Assembly: GCF_016786305.1 (NCBI RefSeq)
Contig: NZ_JADWYV010000012.1
DNA: 64,000 bases
Strand: one strand, 5' to 3'
DNA from: Pseudofrankia nepalensis
GTDB lineage: Bacteria; Actinomycetota; Actinomycetes; Frankiales; Frankiaceae
The position numbers were made by a program, and so were the translations under genes. Each line of letters starts with the position of its first letter. The stretch's first letter is position 1. Of the stretch, positions 26,257-34,881 are shown piece after piece. Under the pieces are notes generated by a model, which worked only from the letters and a program-made list of their open reading frames with translations, did not search any database and was not told the DNA's origin.

Positions 26257-26288
26257 TGTATACGGCCTCGTATCCTATGCCGTATACA
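26257..26288. promoter_or_regulatory. Perfect 10-bp inverted repeat TGTATACGGC / GCCGTATACA
   Basis: Arms at 26257-26266 and 26279-26288 with a 12-nt centre, so their centres are 22 bp (two turns) apart. Each arm also contains the self-complementary GTATAC, common in GntR-type operators. It lies upstream of the hydrolase/permease pair (start 25980). No regulator gene is adjacent. Confidence 0.55.
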
Positions 26289-26452
26289 GAACCACGGAAC
26301 GGCCGTCAGCGACACTATGTAGCCAAGCCATGACTTTCCGCCGTTCTGGCTGGAGCGGCTTCGGCTCCCTCGGCCGCGGGCGCGCTGGTCACGTCGACGA
26401 CCGCGTCGAGGACGGCCGCCGCCGGGTCCGGCCGGCCGCCCGCGCAGCCCTG

Positions 26453-26703
26453 TCAACTCGTGGCCGGCAGCCACGACGCCGGCCGCGAAGGCCCCGCCGG
26501 CAGCCGCGTCCCCTCGTCCCCGAACGCCACATCCACCTGCCCCGCGCCCGCTCGAGCGCGTCGGTCGGGTTCGCCCTGGCCAGCACGGTACCGGTCAGGT
26601 CCGCCCGGTCCAGCCGGGCACCGGTCGGGTCCGCGGCGTCGAGGCCGACCCCGCGGAGGTCGGCGCCGCCAAGGGTGCGGCTGGCCAGGTCGAACAGGTC
26701 CAT
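26453..26703 (-). pseudogene. Frameshifted pentapeptide-repeat protein remnant
   Basis: From ATG 26703 the minus strand encodes pentapeptide-like repeats (GGADLRGVGLDAADPTGARL, DRADLTGTVLARANPTD). Near 26547 the protein-like reading moves to another frame, which continues QVDVAFGDEGTRLPAG and closes with ASWLPATS and TGA at 26453, an end typical of actinobacterial pentapeptide proteins. Only four or five repeats remain, so it is a short, broken relic. No ribosome site. Confidence 0.5.
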
Positions 26704-26774
26704 CAACTGTCCGTCGCCAACGCCGGTCTGGTGCCGTCCTGACGGCCGCCGTCTGCCTCGGGCGGAGGGGCGGG

Positions 26775-27626
26775 TCAGAGGTGGTGAGTCGCGAGAAAGC
26801 CGGCGATGGCGGCGTTGAAGGCGTCCGGGCGTTCCATATTCGGGTAGTGGGCGGTGCCGTCGATGGTCACGAGGCTCCCGTGCGGGACGGAGTCGGCGAG
26901 CCGCCGGCCCATCCGCAGGTGGTCGTCGCCGTCCAGCGCCCCGACCGCCGCGAGCACCGGCACGCCGATCCGCGGCACGCGCGCCCACGTGTCGGTGACC
27001 GGGGTCGGCGGGTGCGGGGGCACCGGCGCTCCTCCGGGCCCGCGCAGGAGGTGGGTGGCCAGCGTGCCCCGCACCATCGTGTCGACGAGGCGGGTCACGT
27101 CGGGCTCGACGGCGTTGGCGCCGCGACGAGGTCCGGGCACGAACCGCATGAACGCCTCGATCCAGCCCTCGAGGTCGCCGGCTTCCTCCGTACGCCGCCA
27201 GGTCTCCTGGATGTCGAGCACCCAGGGCTCCTGGAAGTCCGGCTCGCTGGTGCCGGTACCACTCACCACGAGGCCGGCCACCCGGTCGGGGTGTTCGAGG
27301 GCGGTGTCCACGGCGGTGCCCCCACCCATCGACACGCCCACCAGGACTGCCCGGTCGATCTCCAGCGCGTCGAGGAGGGCGACGACGTCGTCGCAGAGAC
27401 GGTAGGGCATCGACGGCGTCGAGGACCAGCCGTGCCCACGGGCATCCGGCACCAGGACGCGGCGCTCGGGGAACGCGTCGAGCTGGGCGGACCACATCCG
27501 GTGATCGACCCCGCCGCCGTGCAGGAGGACCAGCGGGATGCCGCCGGCGCCCAGGTCGCGGTCCAGATAGGCGATGCGCTGGTCGCCGAGGTCGAGGGTG
27601 CGCAGAGGAGCCAGCATCGCGGTCAT
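26775..27626 (-). CDS. Alpha/beta hydrolase
   Basis: A 283-residue hydrolase of the 3-oxoadipate enol-lactonase / haloperoxidase type. PLVLLHGGGVDHRMW is the oxyanion loop, VGVSMGGG the nucleophile elbow with the catalytic Ser, and a His near the end lies in IDGTAHYPNMERP. The start is taken at ATG 27626, which falls inside a perfect palindrome, so repression would block both promoter and start; the mRNA is probably leaderless. Divergent from a MarR regulator over twin operators, which strongly suggests control by that regulator. Substrate unknown. Confidence 0.88.
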   Translation of the reverse strand: MTAMLAPLRTLDLGDQRIAYLDRDLGAGGIPLVLLHGGGVDHRMWSAQLDAFPERRVLVPDARGHGWSSTPSMPYRLCDDVVALLDALEIDRAVLVGVSMGGGTAVDTALEHPDRVAGLVVSGTGTSEPDFQEPWVLDIQETWRRTEEAGDLEGWIEAFMRFVPGPRRGANAVEPDVTRLVDTMVRGTLATHLLRGPGGAPVPPHPPTPVTDTWARVPRIGVPVLAAVGALDGDDHLRMGRRLADSVPHGSLVTIDGTAHYPNMERPDAFNAAIAGFLATHHL

Positions 27627-27674
27627 GACACCCAAGGTGTCATGCCGTAACGAGGATTGACAACCCAGGTGTCA
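27625..27674. promoter_or_regulatory. Twin MarR-type operators TGACA-N7-TGTCA
   Basis: Site 1 is ATGACACCCAAGGTGTCAT (27625-27643), a perfect 8-bp dyad. Site 2 is TGACAACCCAGGTGTCA (27658-27674). Corresponding bases are 32 bp apart, three turns. They cover the whole gap between the divergent hydrolase and MarR starts; TTGACA in site 2 may also be a -35. Confidence 0.75.
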
Positions 27675-27686
27675 TAACCTTGACCT

Positions 27687-28259
27687 GTGAGCTCCTCCCG
27701 GCCCAACCGCCTCTCGCCCGGCCCCGACGCGCCCAGCCCAGAGGCGCAGCTCGCGCCCGACGACCTGGCGAACCGACTGGCCGAGGTCTACCTCGTCGTC
27801 GGCCCGCTGTACCGCAAGGTCCTGCGCGTGGTCGAACGCAGCCAACCAGCGATGGGCATGTCCGTCGGCGTCCGCGCCGTGCTGGACCAGTTGCGCCGGC
27901 GCGGCACGCTGACCGTTCCCCAGCTGGCCCGCGACCAGGACCTCAGCCGCCAGTTCGTGCAGCGGATGGTCAACGACGCCCGGGCCGCTGGCTGGGTCGA
28001 GACCGTCGACAATCCCGCCCACCGCCGTTCCCACCACGTCCGGCTCACGCCCACCGGTGGCCAGGCGATCGGCGCCGTGGCCGCGCGCGAGCACGACCTG
28101 CTGCGCCAGGTCGCCGGGACCATCACCGGCGCCGACGTCGACGCGACCCTACGCGTGCTCACCGCGATGCTCGACGCCCTCGACGACCGCGACCGCGACG
28201 GTGACCGGGACGGCGACGCCGACCGCGGCGGGAGCAGCCGCGACCGGTCCGACGACTGA
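27687..28259 (+). CDS. MarR-family transcriptional regulator
   Basis: A 190-residue winged-helix regulator. DNA-binding region: LRRRGTLTVPQLARDQDLSRQFVQRMVNDARAAGWVE, followed by the wing NPAHRRSHHVRLTPTGG. The C-terminal tail is unusual, with alternating Asp and Arg (DRDRDGDRDGDADRG), likely disordered. GTG start without ribosome site, a few bases after the operators, so probably leaderless and autoregulated. The divergent hydrolase is the evident target; the ligand may be that enzyme's substrate. Confidence 0.9.
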   Translation: MSSSRPNRLSPGPDAPSPEAQLAPDDLANRLAEVYLVVGPLYRKVLRVVERSQPAMGMSVGVRAVLDQLRRRGTLTVPQLARDQDLSRQFVQRMVNDARAAGWVETVDNPAHRRSHHVRLTPTGGQAIGAVAAREHDLLRQVAGTITGADVDATLRVLTAMLDALDDRDRDGDRDGDADRGGSSRDRSDD

Positions 28260-28700
28260 ACCATCGCCGGCCAGATGACCAGGCAGGCCTCGGGTCGCGG
28301 GTCGCCGCGGATCCGCGGGTGGACGGGTGCCCGCCGATGGTGACCTCGAGCGGAGGCCTCATCCGGTTGCTGAACATGCCCTGCTTTCTGTATGGACGGC
28401 GCCGGGCGGCAGGCGCCGGCGCGGGCAGACAGCGGCTCCTCGTCGGTCTGTTCCGTCGGCCAGGGCCAGCGGACATGACCGCGGTTTCTTACGATCAGGC
28501 GTTCCGGTCGCCTGGCTGCCCGTCCTCAAAGGTGCCGCCGGCCCGCCGTGAGGTCTCGGGAATGAACGATTTGTGGTCAAGATCGAATGTTTTCGCCCGA
28601 CGTGGTGGTCCCCGAACACGTACTGAACGCTCTTCCGTCAGGAGTAGTCTGGTTCTTGCGACATGTTTCGGCCAGACGACGGGGGCCGCATGCGGACGCG

Positions 28701-28749
28701 GGGTTTCTTCGGCGCGGGGTTTCTTCGCCGCGCAGGGTTTCTTCGGCGC
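28701..28749 (+). repeat. Three near-identical 15-bp repeats before the kinase gene
   Basis: GGGTTTCTTCGGCGC at 28701 and 28735 and GGGTTTCTTCGCCGC at 28717, spaced 16 and 18 bp. They lie 36-84 bp before the ATG of the kinase gene, in a 525-base gap (28260-28784) with no other recognised gene. A regulatory or leader role is possible. Confidence 0.5.
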
Positions 28750-28784
28750 GCCGGGGTCTCTCGACCCGCTGGTCGGCTGAAGCC

Positions 28785-31700
28785 ATGACGCGGGTTGGGG
28801 ACTGGGAACCGGGCGACGTGGTGCTCGGCCTGTACGAGGTGCTCGACGTGGTGCACAGCGGCGGCATGGGCGTCGTTCACCGGGTGCGTCATCGCGGCTG
28901 GCGGGTCGACATGGCCGTGAAGACGCCGCGCTCGAAGACGGTCCGCACGCCGACGGGCCGCGCCCGTTTCGAGGCCGAGGCCGCCACCTGGGTGAAACTC
29001 GGGCTGCACCCGCACACGGTCGCCTGCGCGTACGTCCGCACCATCGACGACATCCCCCGGGTGTTCGCCGAGTGGGTGGACGGCGGAAGCCTCGCGCAGG
29101 CCGTGAGCGGCCGGGGCCTTTACGCGGGCGGCGGGCGGGCCGCTCTCGGCCGGATTCTCGACACGGCCGTCCAGATGGCGTGGGGCCTCGCCCACGCGCA
29201 CGAGGCCGGGCTCGTCCACATGGACGTCAAACCCGCCAACGTGATGCTGGAACCGGACGGCACGGCCAAGGTGACCGACTTCGGCGTGGCCAAGGCGCGG
29301 GCGGCCGCCGACGAGAGCGCCCCCGCCCGGCCACCGGACGGTCCGGTGGGAGTCAGCTTCGGCGGGATGACGCCCGCCTACTGCTCGCCGGAACAGGCCA
29401 GCGCCGCCGTGGACCGGAGCGTCCGGCTGACCACCGCGACGGACGTGTGGTCCTGGGCGGTGACCGTCCTGGAGATGTTCGCGGGCGGCCGGCCGTGGCG
29501 CCACGGCCCGGCGGCCGGGGACGCGCTCGACGCGTTCGGGCGCGACGGCGGCGCCCGCGACCCGCGGATCCCGCCGATGCCCGCGGACGTGGCGGTCCTG
29601 CTGCGCGAGTGCTTCGCCGCCGACCCGGCCGCCCGCCCCGCGAGCCTCGCCGACGTGGCGGCACGGCTGTGCGGGCTGTACCCCGAGCTCGTCGGCGCCG
29701 CCTACGAACGGCCCGTGCCCAGGCCGGCGCGCCTGCTGGCGGACGGCCTGTCGAACCAGGCCCTGTCGTTCCTGGACCTGGGCCTGATCGAGGAGGCCGA
29801 ACAGCTGTGGTCGCGGGCTCTCGACACCGACCCGTACCACCTTCCCTCGGTCTACAACCTCGGCCTGCACCGCTGGCGGTCGGGCCGGCAGACCGGCGAG
29901 GAGCTCGTCACGGACGTCGAGGCGGCGCTCGCCGCCGACGGCGGCGGGCCGGCGGGGCACGGCGCCCTGCTCCTCGGCGCCGCGCAGCTGGAGCGGCACG
30001 AGGACGAGCGGGCCGGGGAACTGTTGCGGGAGGCGTCCGCCGCCGACCCGGACTCGGCGGACGTCGCCGCGGCGCTCACCGCGTGGGAGCATCGCCCGCC
30101 GCGGGTCCACGTGGGCCTCGACGACCACGACGCGGACGTGTCGGCCGTCGCGAGCAGCGCCGACGGCGGCCTCGTCCTGTCCGGCGACCGCGGGGGCAGG
30201 CTGCTGCTCTGGGCGCCGGCGCGCGGCAGGCGGCGGGTGCGGCGCACCCTCACGAAGCGCGGACAGCCCGTCACGGCCGTGGCGATGGACGCGGCCGGCA
30301 CGGTCGGGCTCGCCGTCCGGGACGGCGCCGCCGAGGTGTGGGACCTCGGGCGCGGCCGGCGACGGGAGCTGGAGAAGATCGACGGGGATACCGCCGTGAC
30401 AGCCGTGGCGGTGAGCGGCGACGGCCGGTACGTCGCGACGGGGTCCGCGAGCGGCGTGATCCGGATCTGGGAGTCGGGTACGCCCCGATACGTCGGCACG
30501 GTGGACCGCCACACGGGGGCGATCAGCGCGCTGGCGCTGAGCCACGACGGCGGCCGGGCACTGTCGGCGTCGTTCGGCGGGCTCATGGGAGACGGCGACG
30601 GAACCGTCCGTACCTGGGACGTGGCCAGCAGGACCTGTACCGCGACGCTGGTCGGGCCGCCGAGGGGAACGCTGGGCGGCAGTCCCGTGCGCAAGTACCC
30701 GATGGACATCGCGGCGGTGTCCCCCGACGCGCGGTGCGCCGTGGTCGCCTGGTGGCGCGGGCCGCTCACCTTGTGGGACGCGCGCCGACTCACTGTCGTG
30801 AGCGAGGTCGATCACACCTGGCGGTCCGTGGGGTCCCTGGCGGTGAGCTCGGTCGGCCCGACCGTCGTGACGGCGGGCGACGCCGGGGTGCCGGTTCAGG
30901 CGTGGGACGCCACGACCGGACGCTGCCTGCGCACGCTCGACCAGCAGCTGCCATCCCATGGCCGGTGGGTGCGCACCGCGACGGTCAGCGCCGACGGCCA
31001 GGTCGTCGTCCTCGGCATCGGCGGCGGCCACGTGGCGGTCCGATCACTGCCCGCCGCCGACTACCAGGCACCCTGGTGCTACGCGCGGCCGCGGTCAGCC
31101 CGTGAGGTCACCGGGGCGCGGGACGTGTTCGGCGAGCTGATGGACCGGGTGGATGGCCTGACGGCACAGGGTCGACTCTCCGCCGCCGCCGAGGCCCTGC
31201 GGTCCGCCCAGGAGATGCCGGGTTTCGCCCGCCACCCGGATCTGCGGGCGGCGTGGGCGCGGGTCGGCGCGCACGGCCGCAGGTCCGCCCTGCTCGGCGC
31301 GTGGCCGCTGTACGCGTTCGACGGGAACGGGGTGTTCACGCGGCCGTTGGCCCTGGCCATGACCGGGGACGGCCTGGTCTCGGCGACCGGCCGGTGGACC
31401 GGCGAGGTGGAGGTCTGGGACTTCGCCGCCGGGGAGCGGCTGCATGTCTTCGACCGTGGCACCGGCGGGGGTGCCCAGGACATCCAGTTCGCCCTCGACG
31501 AGCGCCTGCTCGTGGTCCTGACCGCTCAGGGCACGGTGCGGTTGTTGAGTCTCACCGACGGCAACATGTACTTGTTCACCACCGAGCTGGGCGCGATCTC
31601 CGCGTTCGCGCTCACGCCCACGGACGATCGCGTCCTGATGGGTTACGAGTCCGGCGACCTGCGCCTGCTCCGGCTGACCACGGGCGAGATCCTGCGCGAG

Positions 31701-32384
31701 GTGCGGGCACACGACGGCGCGGTGCACACGGTCGCGCTCAGCCCTGACGGCCGGCATGCGGCCACGCTCGGCGGCATCCGCCCGGACGTCGACCTGTCTG
31801 GCAACCCCTTCGTCGACCACGACGTCAAGCTGTGGTCGCTCGACGCGGACCGTCCCAGGTGGGCGCTGGGGTCGCGCGCCCGATACGAGCGCCTCGACTT
31901 CAGCGCCGACAGCCGGACCCTCTTCGTGTCCGGAGGCCGGTCGGTCGGCGCCTGGGACGTCGGCGACGGCGCGCTCCGCTTCTCCGTGGACCGCGCGGGC
32001 GGCACCCATGTTCCCGGCGAGCCCGCCATCGCCTTCAGCGCGGACGGCGCGCTGGCCGCGACGCCTGATCACGACGTGCTGCGGGTGTGGGCCACCGACA
32101 CTGGACAGACGCGCCAGACCCTGCGGCTGCCGAAAACGCCACAGGCCTTCGCCCTCAGTGCCGACGGGACGTTCGCGATCACCGGCGACTGGGACCGCCA
32201 GGTGCGGGTGTGGGACGTCTCGTCCGGGCGCTGCCTGCGCACGTTGGAGAGCCACCGGGCACCGGTCTACCAGGCGACCCTGAACCGGGACGGCACGCTG
32301 CTGGCGACCGCCGACATGGACTCCCGGCTGTGCGCCTGGGAGCTTGCCTGGGACTACACATTCCCGCCCGAGTCCCCGGAGTGA
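28785..32384 (+). CDS. Ser/Thr protein kinase with TPR and WD40 repeats
   Basis: A 1199-residue Hanks-type kinase. Kinase domain about 15-300: P-loop HSGGMGVVH, ATP Lys K46 (MAVKTP), catalytic D147 in HMDVKPANV, DFG at 165-167 and an activation segment ending TPAYCSPEQA. A TPR-like helical part follows (about 325-435, NQALSFLDLGLIEEAEQLWSRAL). From about 440 to the end come two blocks of WD40 repeats (VRIWESGT, VRTWDV, VRVWDVSSGRCLRTLESHRA), enough for two propellers. No transmembrane segment, so it is cytoplasmic, with the propellers as docking or sensing surface. ATG 28785 has only a weak GGCTGAAG site; longer upstream reading is arginine-rich and unlikely. Confidence 0.92.
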   Translation: MTRVGDWEPGDVVLGLYEVLDVVHSGGMGVVHRVRHRGWRVDMAVKTPRSKTVRTPTGRARFEAEAATWVKLGLHPHTVACAYVRTIDDIPRVFAEWVDGGSLAQAVSGRGLYAGGGRAALGRILDTAVQMAWGLAHAHEAGLVHMDVKPANVMLEPDGTAKVTDFGVAKARAAADESAPARPPDGPVGVSFGGMTPAYCSPEQASAAVDRSVRLTTATDVWSWAVTVLEMFAGGRPWRHGPAAGDALDAFGRDGGARDPRIPPMPADVAVLLRECFAADPAARPASLADVAARLCGLYPELVGAAYERPVPRPARLLADGLSNQALSFLDLGLIEEAEQLWSRALDTDPYHLPSVYNLGLHRWRSGRQTGEELVTDVEAALAADGGGPAGHGALLLGAAQLERHEDERAGELLREASAADPDSADVAAALTAWEHRPPRVHVGLDDHDADVSAVASSADGGLVLSGDRGGRLLLWAPARGRRRVRRTLTKRGQPVTAVAMDAAGTVGLAVRDGAAEVWDLGRGRRRELEKIDGDTAVTAVAVSGDGRYVATGSASGVIRIWESGTPRYVGTVDRHTGAISALALSHDGGRALSASFGGLMGDGDGTVRTWDVASRTCTATLVGPPRGTLGGSPVRKYPMDIAAVSPDARCAVVAWWRGPLTLWDARRLTVVSEVDHTWRSVGSLAVSSVGPTVVTAGDAGVPVQAWDATTGRCLRTLDQQLPSHGRWVRTATVSADGQVVVLGIGGGHVAVRSLPAADYQAPWCYARPRSAREVTGARDVFGELMDRVDGLTAQGRLSAAAEALRSAQEMPGFARHPDLRAAWARVGAHGRRSALLGAWPLYAFDGNGVFTRPLALAMTGDGLVSATGRWTGEVEVWDFAAGERLHVFDRGTGGGAQDIQFALDERLLVVLTAQGTVRLLSLTDGNMYLFTTELGAISAFALTPTDDRVLMGYESGDLRLLRLTTGEILREVRAHDGAVHTVALSPDGRHAATLGGIRPDVDLSGNPFVDHDVKLWSLDADRPRWALGSRARYERLDFSADSRTLFVSGGRSVGAWDVGDGALRFSVDRAGGTHVPGEPAIAFSADGALAATPDHDVLRVWATDTGQTRQTLRLPKTPQAFALSADGTFAITGDWDRQVRVWDVSSGRCLRTLESHRAPVYQATLNRDGTLLATADMDSRLCAWELAWDYTFPPESPE

Positions 32385-32459
32385 CCAGCGACCTGCCGGC
32401 CTCCTCGGCCTCGGATTCCGGATCGGCGTAGGCGTCGACGACGAGGCGGCCGCCTACGG

Positions 32460-33101
32460 CTAACCGAACGGGTCGGGGCGTGGCGCCCGGGAGGGCGGAA
32501 TCAGCGCGCCGACCACGCTCAGCACCATTCCGGCGGCGACCACCCACGGGCCAGCGCTGAACAGGTCGAGCTCGCCATCGGAAAGATCGTTGCATGCCAC
32601 AAAATGGCAGATCACGGCGGCAACGCCGCCGACGCCGGCGATGATGGCCAGCGGCGTCCTCGTCGGGCTCGGGGTCAGCGCGGCGGCCAACGCGACGACA
32701 AGAAGGCCGAAAATGGCGAGATAGAGGCCGAACTCGAAGTAGGGACCGACGAAACCGGGTGGGTCGCCTTCCCACCCGATGGACGAGTCGACGATTTCGC
32801 GGATGTCGTTGGCCGAGACCTCCACCCCGTCCTCCGATATCCAGGGCACGGCGAACAGGCCGAGCAGCATCGCCAGGGCGCCGACCACGACCGTCACCAC
32901 GGCGAACGGGTTCGGCCGCCCGCCGCCGGCACCCGGGACAGGCCGCGATTGCGGCGGCGCGGCGGATTCAGGGCCGTACCAGCCGCGGCCGTTGGTGACC
33001 TGGTCGGTCCATTGGGCGCCGTCGAAGTAGCGCTGGGCGAAGCGCGCGGCCGGGTCGGGGTACCAGCCGGGGGCGGCGGACCCGCCCCCTGGGGCGGTCA
33101 C
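32460..33101 (-). CDS. DUF2510 membrane protein
   Basis: A 213-residue protein. The N-terminus PGWYPDPAARFAQRYFDGAQWTDQV is a DUF2510 domain, with its WYxDP and W-W pattern, common on actinobacterial membrane proteins. A Pro/Gly linker and four hydrophobic segments follow (about 67-85, 125-147, 150-168 and 183-203). One pair of loops is acidic (ANDIREIVDSSIGWEGD). GTG start with no strong ribosome site. It converges on the kinase gene; a functional link is only speculative. Confidence 0.8.
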   Translation of the reverse strand: MTAPGGGSAAPGWYPDPAARFAQRYFDGAQWTDQVTNGRGWYGPESAAPPQSRPVPGAGGGRPNPFAVVTVVVGALAMLLGLFAVPWISEDGVEVSANDIREIVDSSIGWEGDPPGFVGPYFEFGLYLAIFGLLVVALAAALTPSPTRTPLAIIAGVGGVAAVICHFVACNDLSDGELDLFSAGPWVVAAGMVLSVVGALIPPSRAPRPDPFG

Positions 33102-33571
33102 CGGCGGCGATCCAGGACGGCGCGCAGATCCATGAGGGCAGAGTATAGGAACGACTTCAACCAGTTACGACGTACTCGCGAGGGTTGACCACCGATTGTC
33201 CGCCAGTGTCGGGGCTGTTTTGTGGACGGTGTTTCCAGGGATTTGGTTCAGCATGTCTCGGCGAACGGCCGGCGGTCACAGAAAGTGATCGCAAGGCGTT
33301 GATCACGAGTTTCCAGCGAGCCGCCCGCCGGACGCGACTCGCGACTCGGACGATCATCTCGTCCACACGGACGGTGTATGTGGATGCCATACGCGGACGG
33401 ATGCCATATGTGGACAACGGCTCACCGGAGTTGGTCCATGCCCGCGCCGCCGACCACCTCGCCGCGGCGGCGGACCGGCCACGTCCAGGCGGATCCGCGT
33501 CAGCCGACGGACATCCTGACAAGTGAGCGGCCGCTTCAGTGCCTCTCCTCGACGGGGCCGCCGACACCGGA
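33102..33571. other. Intergenic stretch of lower GC with repeated short motifs
   Basis: No recognised gene; open frames on both strands lack motifs. Within 33361-33415, GTCCACA and TGTGGAC bracket two copies of ATGCCATA (33384, 33401) and two of TATGTGGA (33377, 33407). The lower GC and repeats may mark an old mobile-element scar or a regulatory region. Confidence 0.4.
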
Positions 33572-34642
33572 TCAGTCGAAGACGATTACCTGACGGCCGA
33601 CGACGTCGCCGCGGGCGAGCGCTTCGAGGTTGTCGTTGATGTCCTCGAAGTTCACCGTGGTGACGGTGTGCCTGATCTGTCCCGCGGCGGCCAGGGCAAG
33701 GACTTCGGTGAGATCGTTGTGGTTTCCCCAGAACGAGCCGAAGTAGGAGAGCTCGGTGCCCACGATCACGTTCAGCGGCACCTCGACCTTGGTACCCATG
33801 AGGCCCACCGAGGCGACTGCTCCCTCGGCGGCGAGAATCTCGAAGTCGAGCGCGATCGACGCGGGGGCGCCGGCGCAGTCCAGGATCGCGTCGACCGTCC
33901 GGCGACCGGTGAGCCGCTCCAGTTCGTCCTGTACCTGGCGGGAGCTCAGGTCACGGGTGTTCACGGTGTGATCGGCGCCGCCCTGCCGGGCGACCGCCAG
34001 CTTCTCGTCGGTGCGGGAGAACGCGACCACGGTGGCGCCGCCGCCGAGCAGCTTTGCGTACTGCACGGCGTAGCTGCCGAGTCCGCCGATGCCGACGACC
34101 ACCACGGTGCGCCCTGGTCCAAGCTTTCCGGCTGCTACCAGCTTCTTCACGCCGCGGTAGGGAGTCAGCCCGGCATCGGTCAACGGCGCGAGGTGCTCCG
34201 CCTTCTGGTCGCCACCGGGCACCTGGACCAGGTGCCGATGCGGGACGGCCACGTATTCCGCGAAGCCGCCAGGCGGGCCGAATCCGATCCATCCACCGGT
34301 CCCGGTGCACAGTTGCTCATTGCCCTCATGGCATTGCCGGCACGTGCCGTCTCCCCACCCCGCGCTGACCAGCACCAGCTCGCCTTCGGCCAGGCCCGCC
34401 GAACGCGGTACGGCGGAGCCGGTCCCGGCCACGTGGCCCGCGACCTCGTGCCCGGGAACGGCCGGGAACTCCATCGGCGCGGCCCGCTGGAAGTAGCCCT
34501 CGAGCAACTGGTGGTCGCTGCGGCACATCCCGGTCGCCGCCACCTTGACCAGGACCTCGTCCGGCCCGGGAGCGGGAACCGGAATCTCCTCGAGCCGCAG
34601 CGGCTGGTGGTACCCGTACATCCGGGCCGCCCTCATCAGCAC
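33572..34642 (-). CDS. Zinc-dependent medium-chain alcohol dehydrogenase
   Basis: NAD(P)-dependent dehydrogenase of 356 residues. Catalytic zinc residues lie in ATGMCRSDH and PGHEVAGHV. The structural zinc loop reads GDGTCRQCHEGNEQLC, showing three of the usual four cysteines. The Rossmann motif is VVVVGIGGLGSYAVQYAKLLG. The C-terminal half ends with the typical NFEDINDNLEALARGDVVGRQV. I start at GTG 34642, which has AAGGAG 6 nt upstream. It resembles actinobacterial and archaeal ADHs acting on simple or aromatic alcohols; substrate not assigned. Confidence 0.92.
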   Translation of the reverse strand: MLMRAARMYGYHQPLRLEEIPVPAPGPDEVLVKVAATGMCRSDHQLLEGYFQRAAPMEFPAVPGHEVAGHVAGTGSAVPRSAGLAEGELVLVSAGWGDGTCRQCHEGNEQLCTGTGGWIGFGPPGGFAEYVAVPHRHLVQVPGGDQKAEHLAPLTDAGLTPYRGVKKLVAAGKLGPGRTVVVVGIGGLGSYAVQYAKLLGGGATVVAFSRTDEKLAVARQGGADHTVNTRDLSSRQVQDELERLTGRRTVDAILDCAGAPASIALDFEILAAEGAVASVGLMGTKVEVPLNVIVGTELSYFGSFWGNHNDLTEVLALAAAGQIRHTVTTVNFEDINDNLEALARGDVVGRQVIVFD

Positions 34643-34881
34643 AGCGATCTCCTTCGCTCTACTGGAACACGCGGTGCCCTACCCCGAGTCGCCAGGCCCA
34701 AGACCCGGGTTGCCAGATCCAATCCCGCGCGTCCCGCCAAATCACGCATTTTCGGAACACGGCGGAAGACCGGACCTGACAGGTAGTGGACTGCCGGTGT
34801 TCTCAGCGCTCTCCGGGTACCCGCCGGGCGGTGCGTGGCTCGGCGGGTGTGCCGGAGATGTGCCCAGGTGCGCCGGAGACG

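Noticed and set aside
33185..33526. 113-codon plus-strand frame before the alcohol dehydrogenase
   Set aside because: No motif, no proper start or ribosome site, and the opposite strand is equally open.
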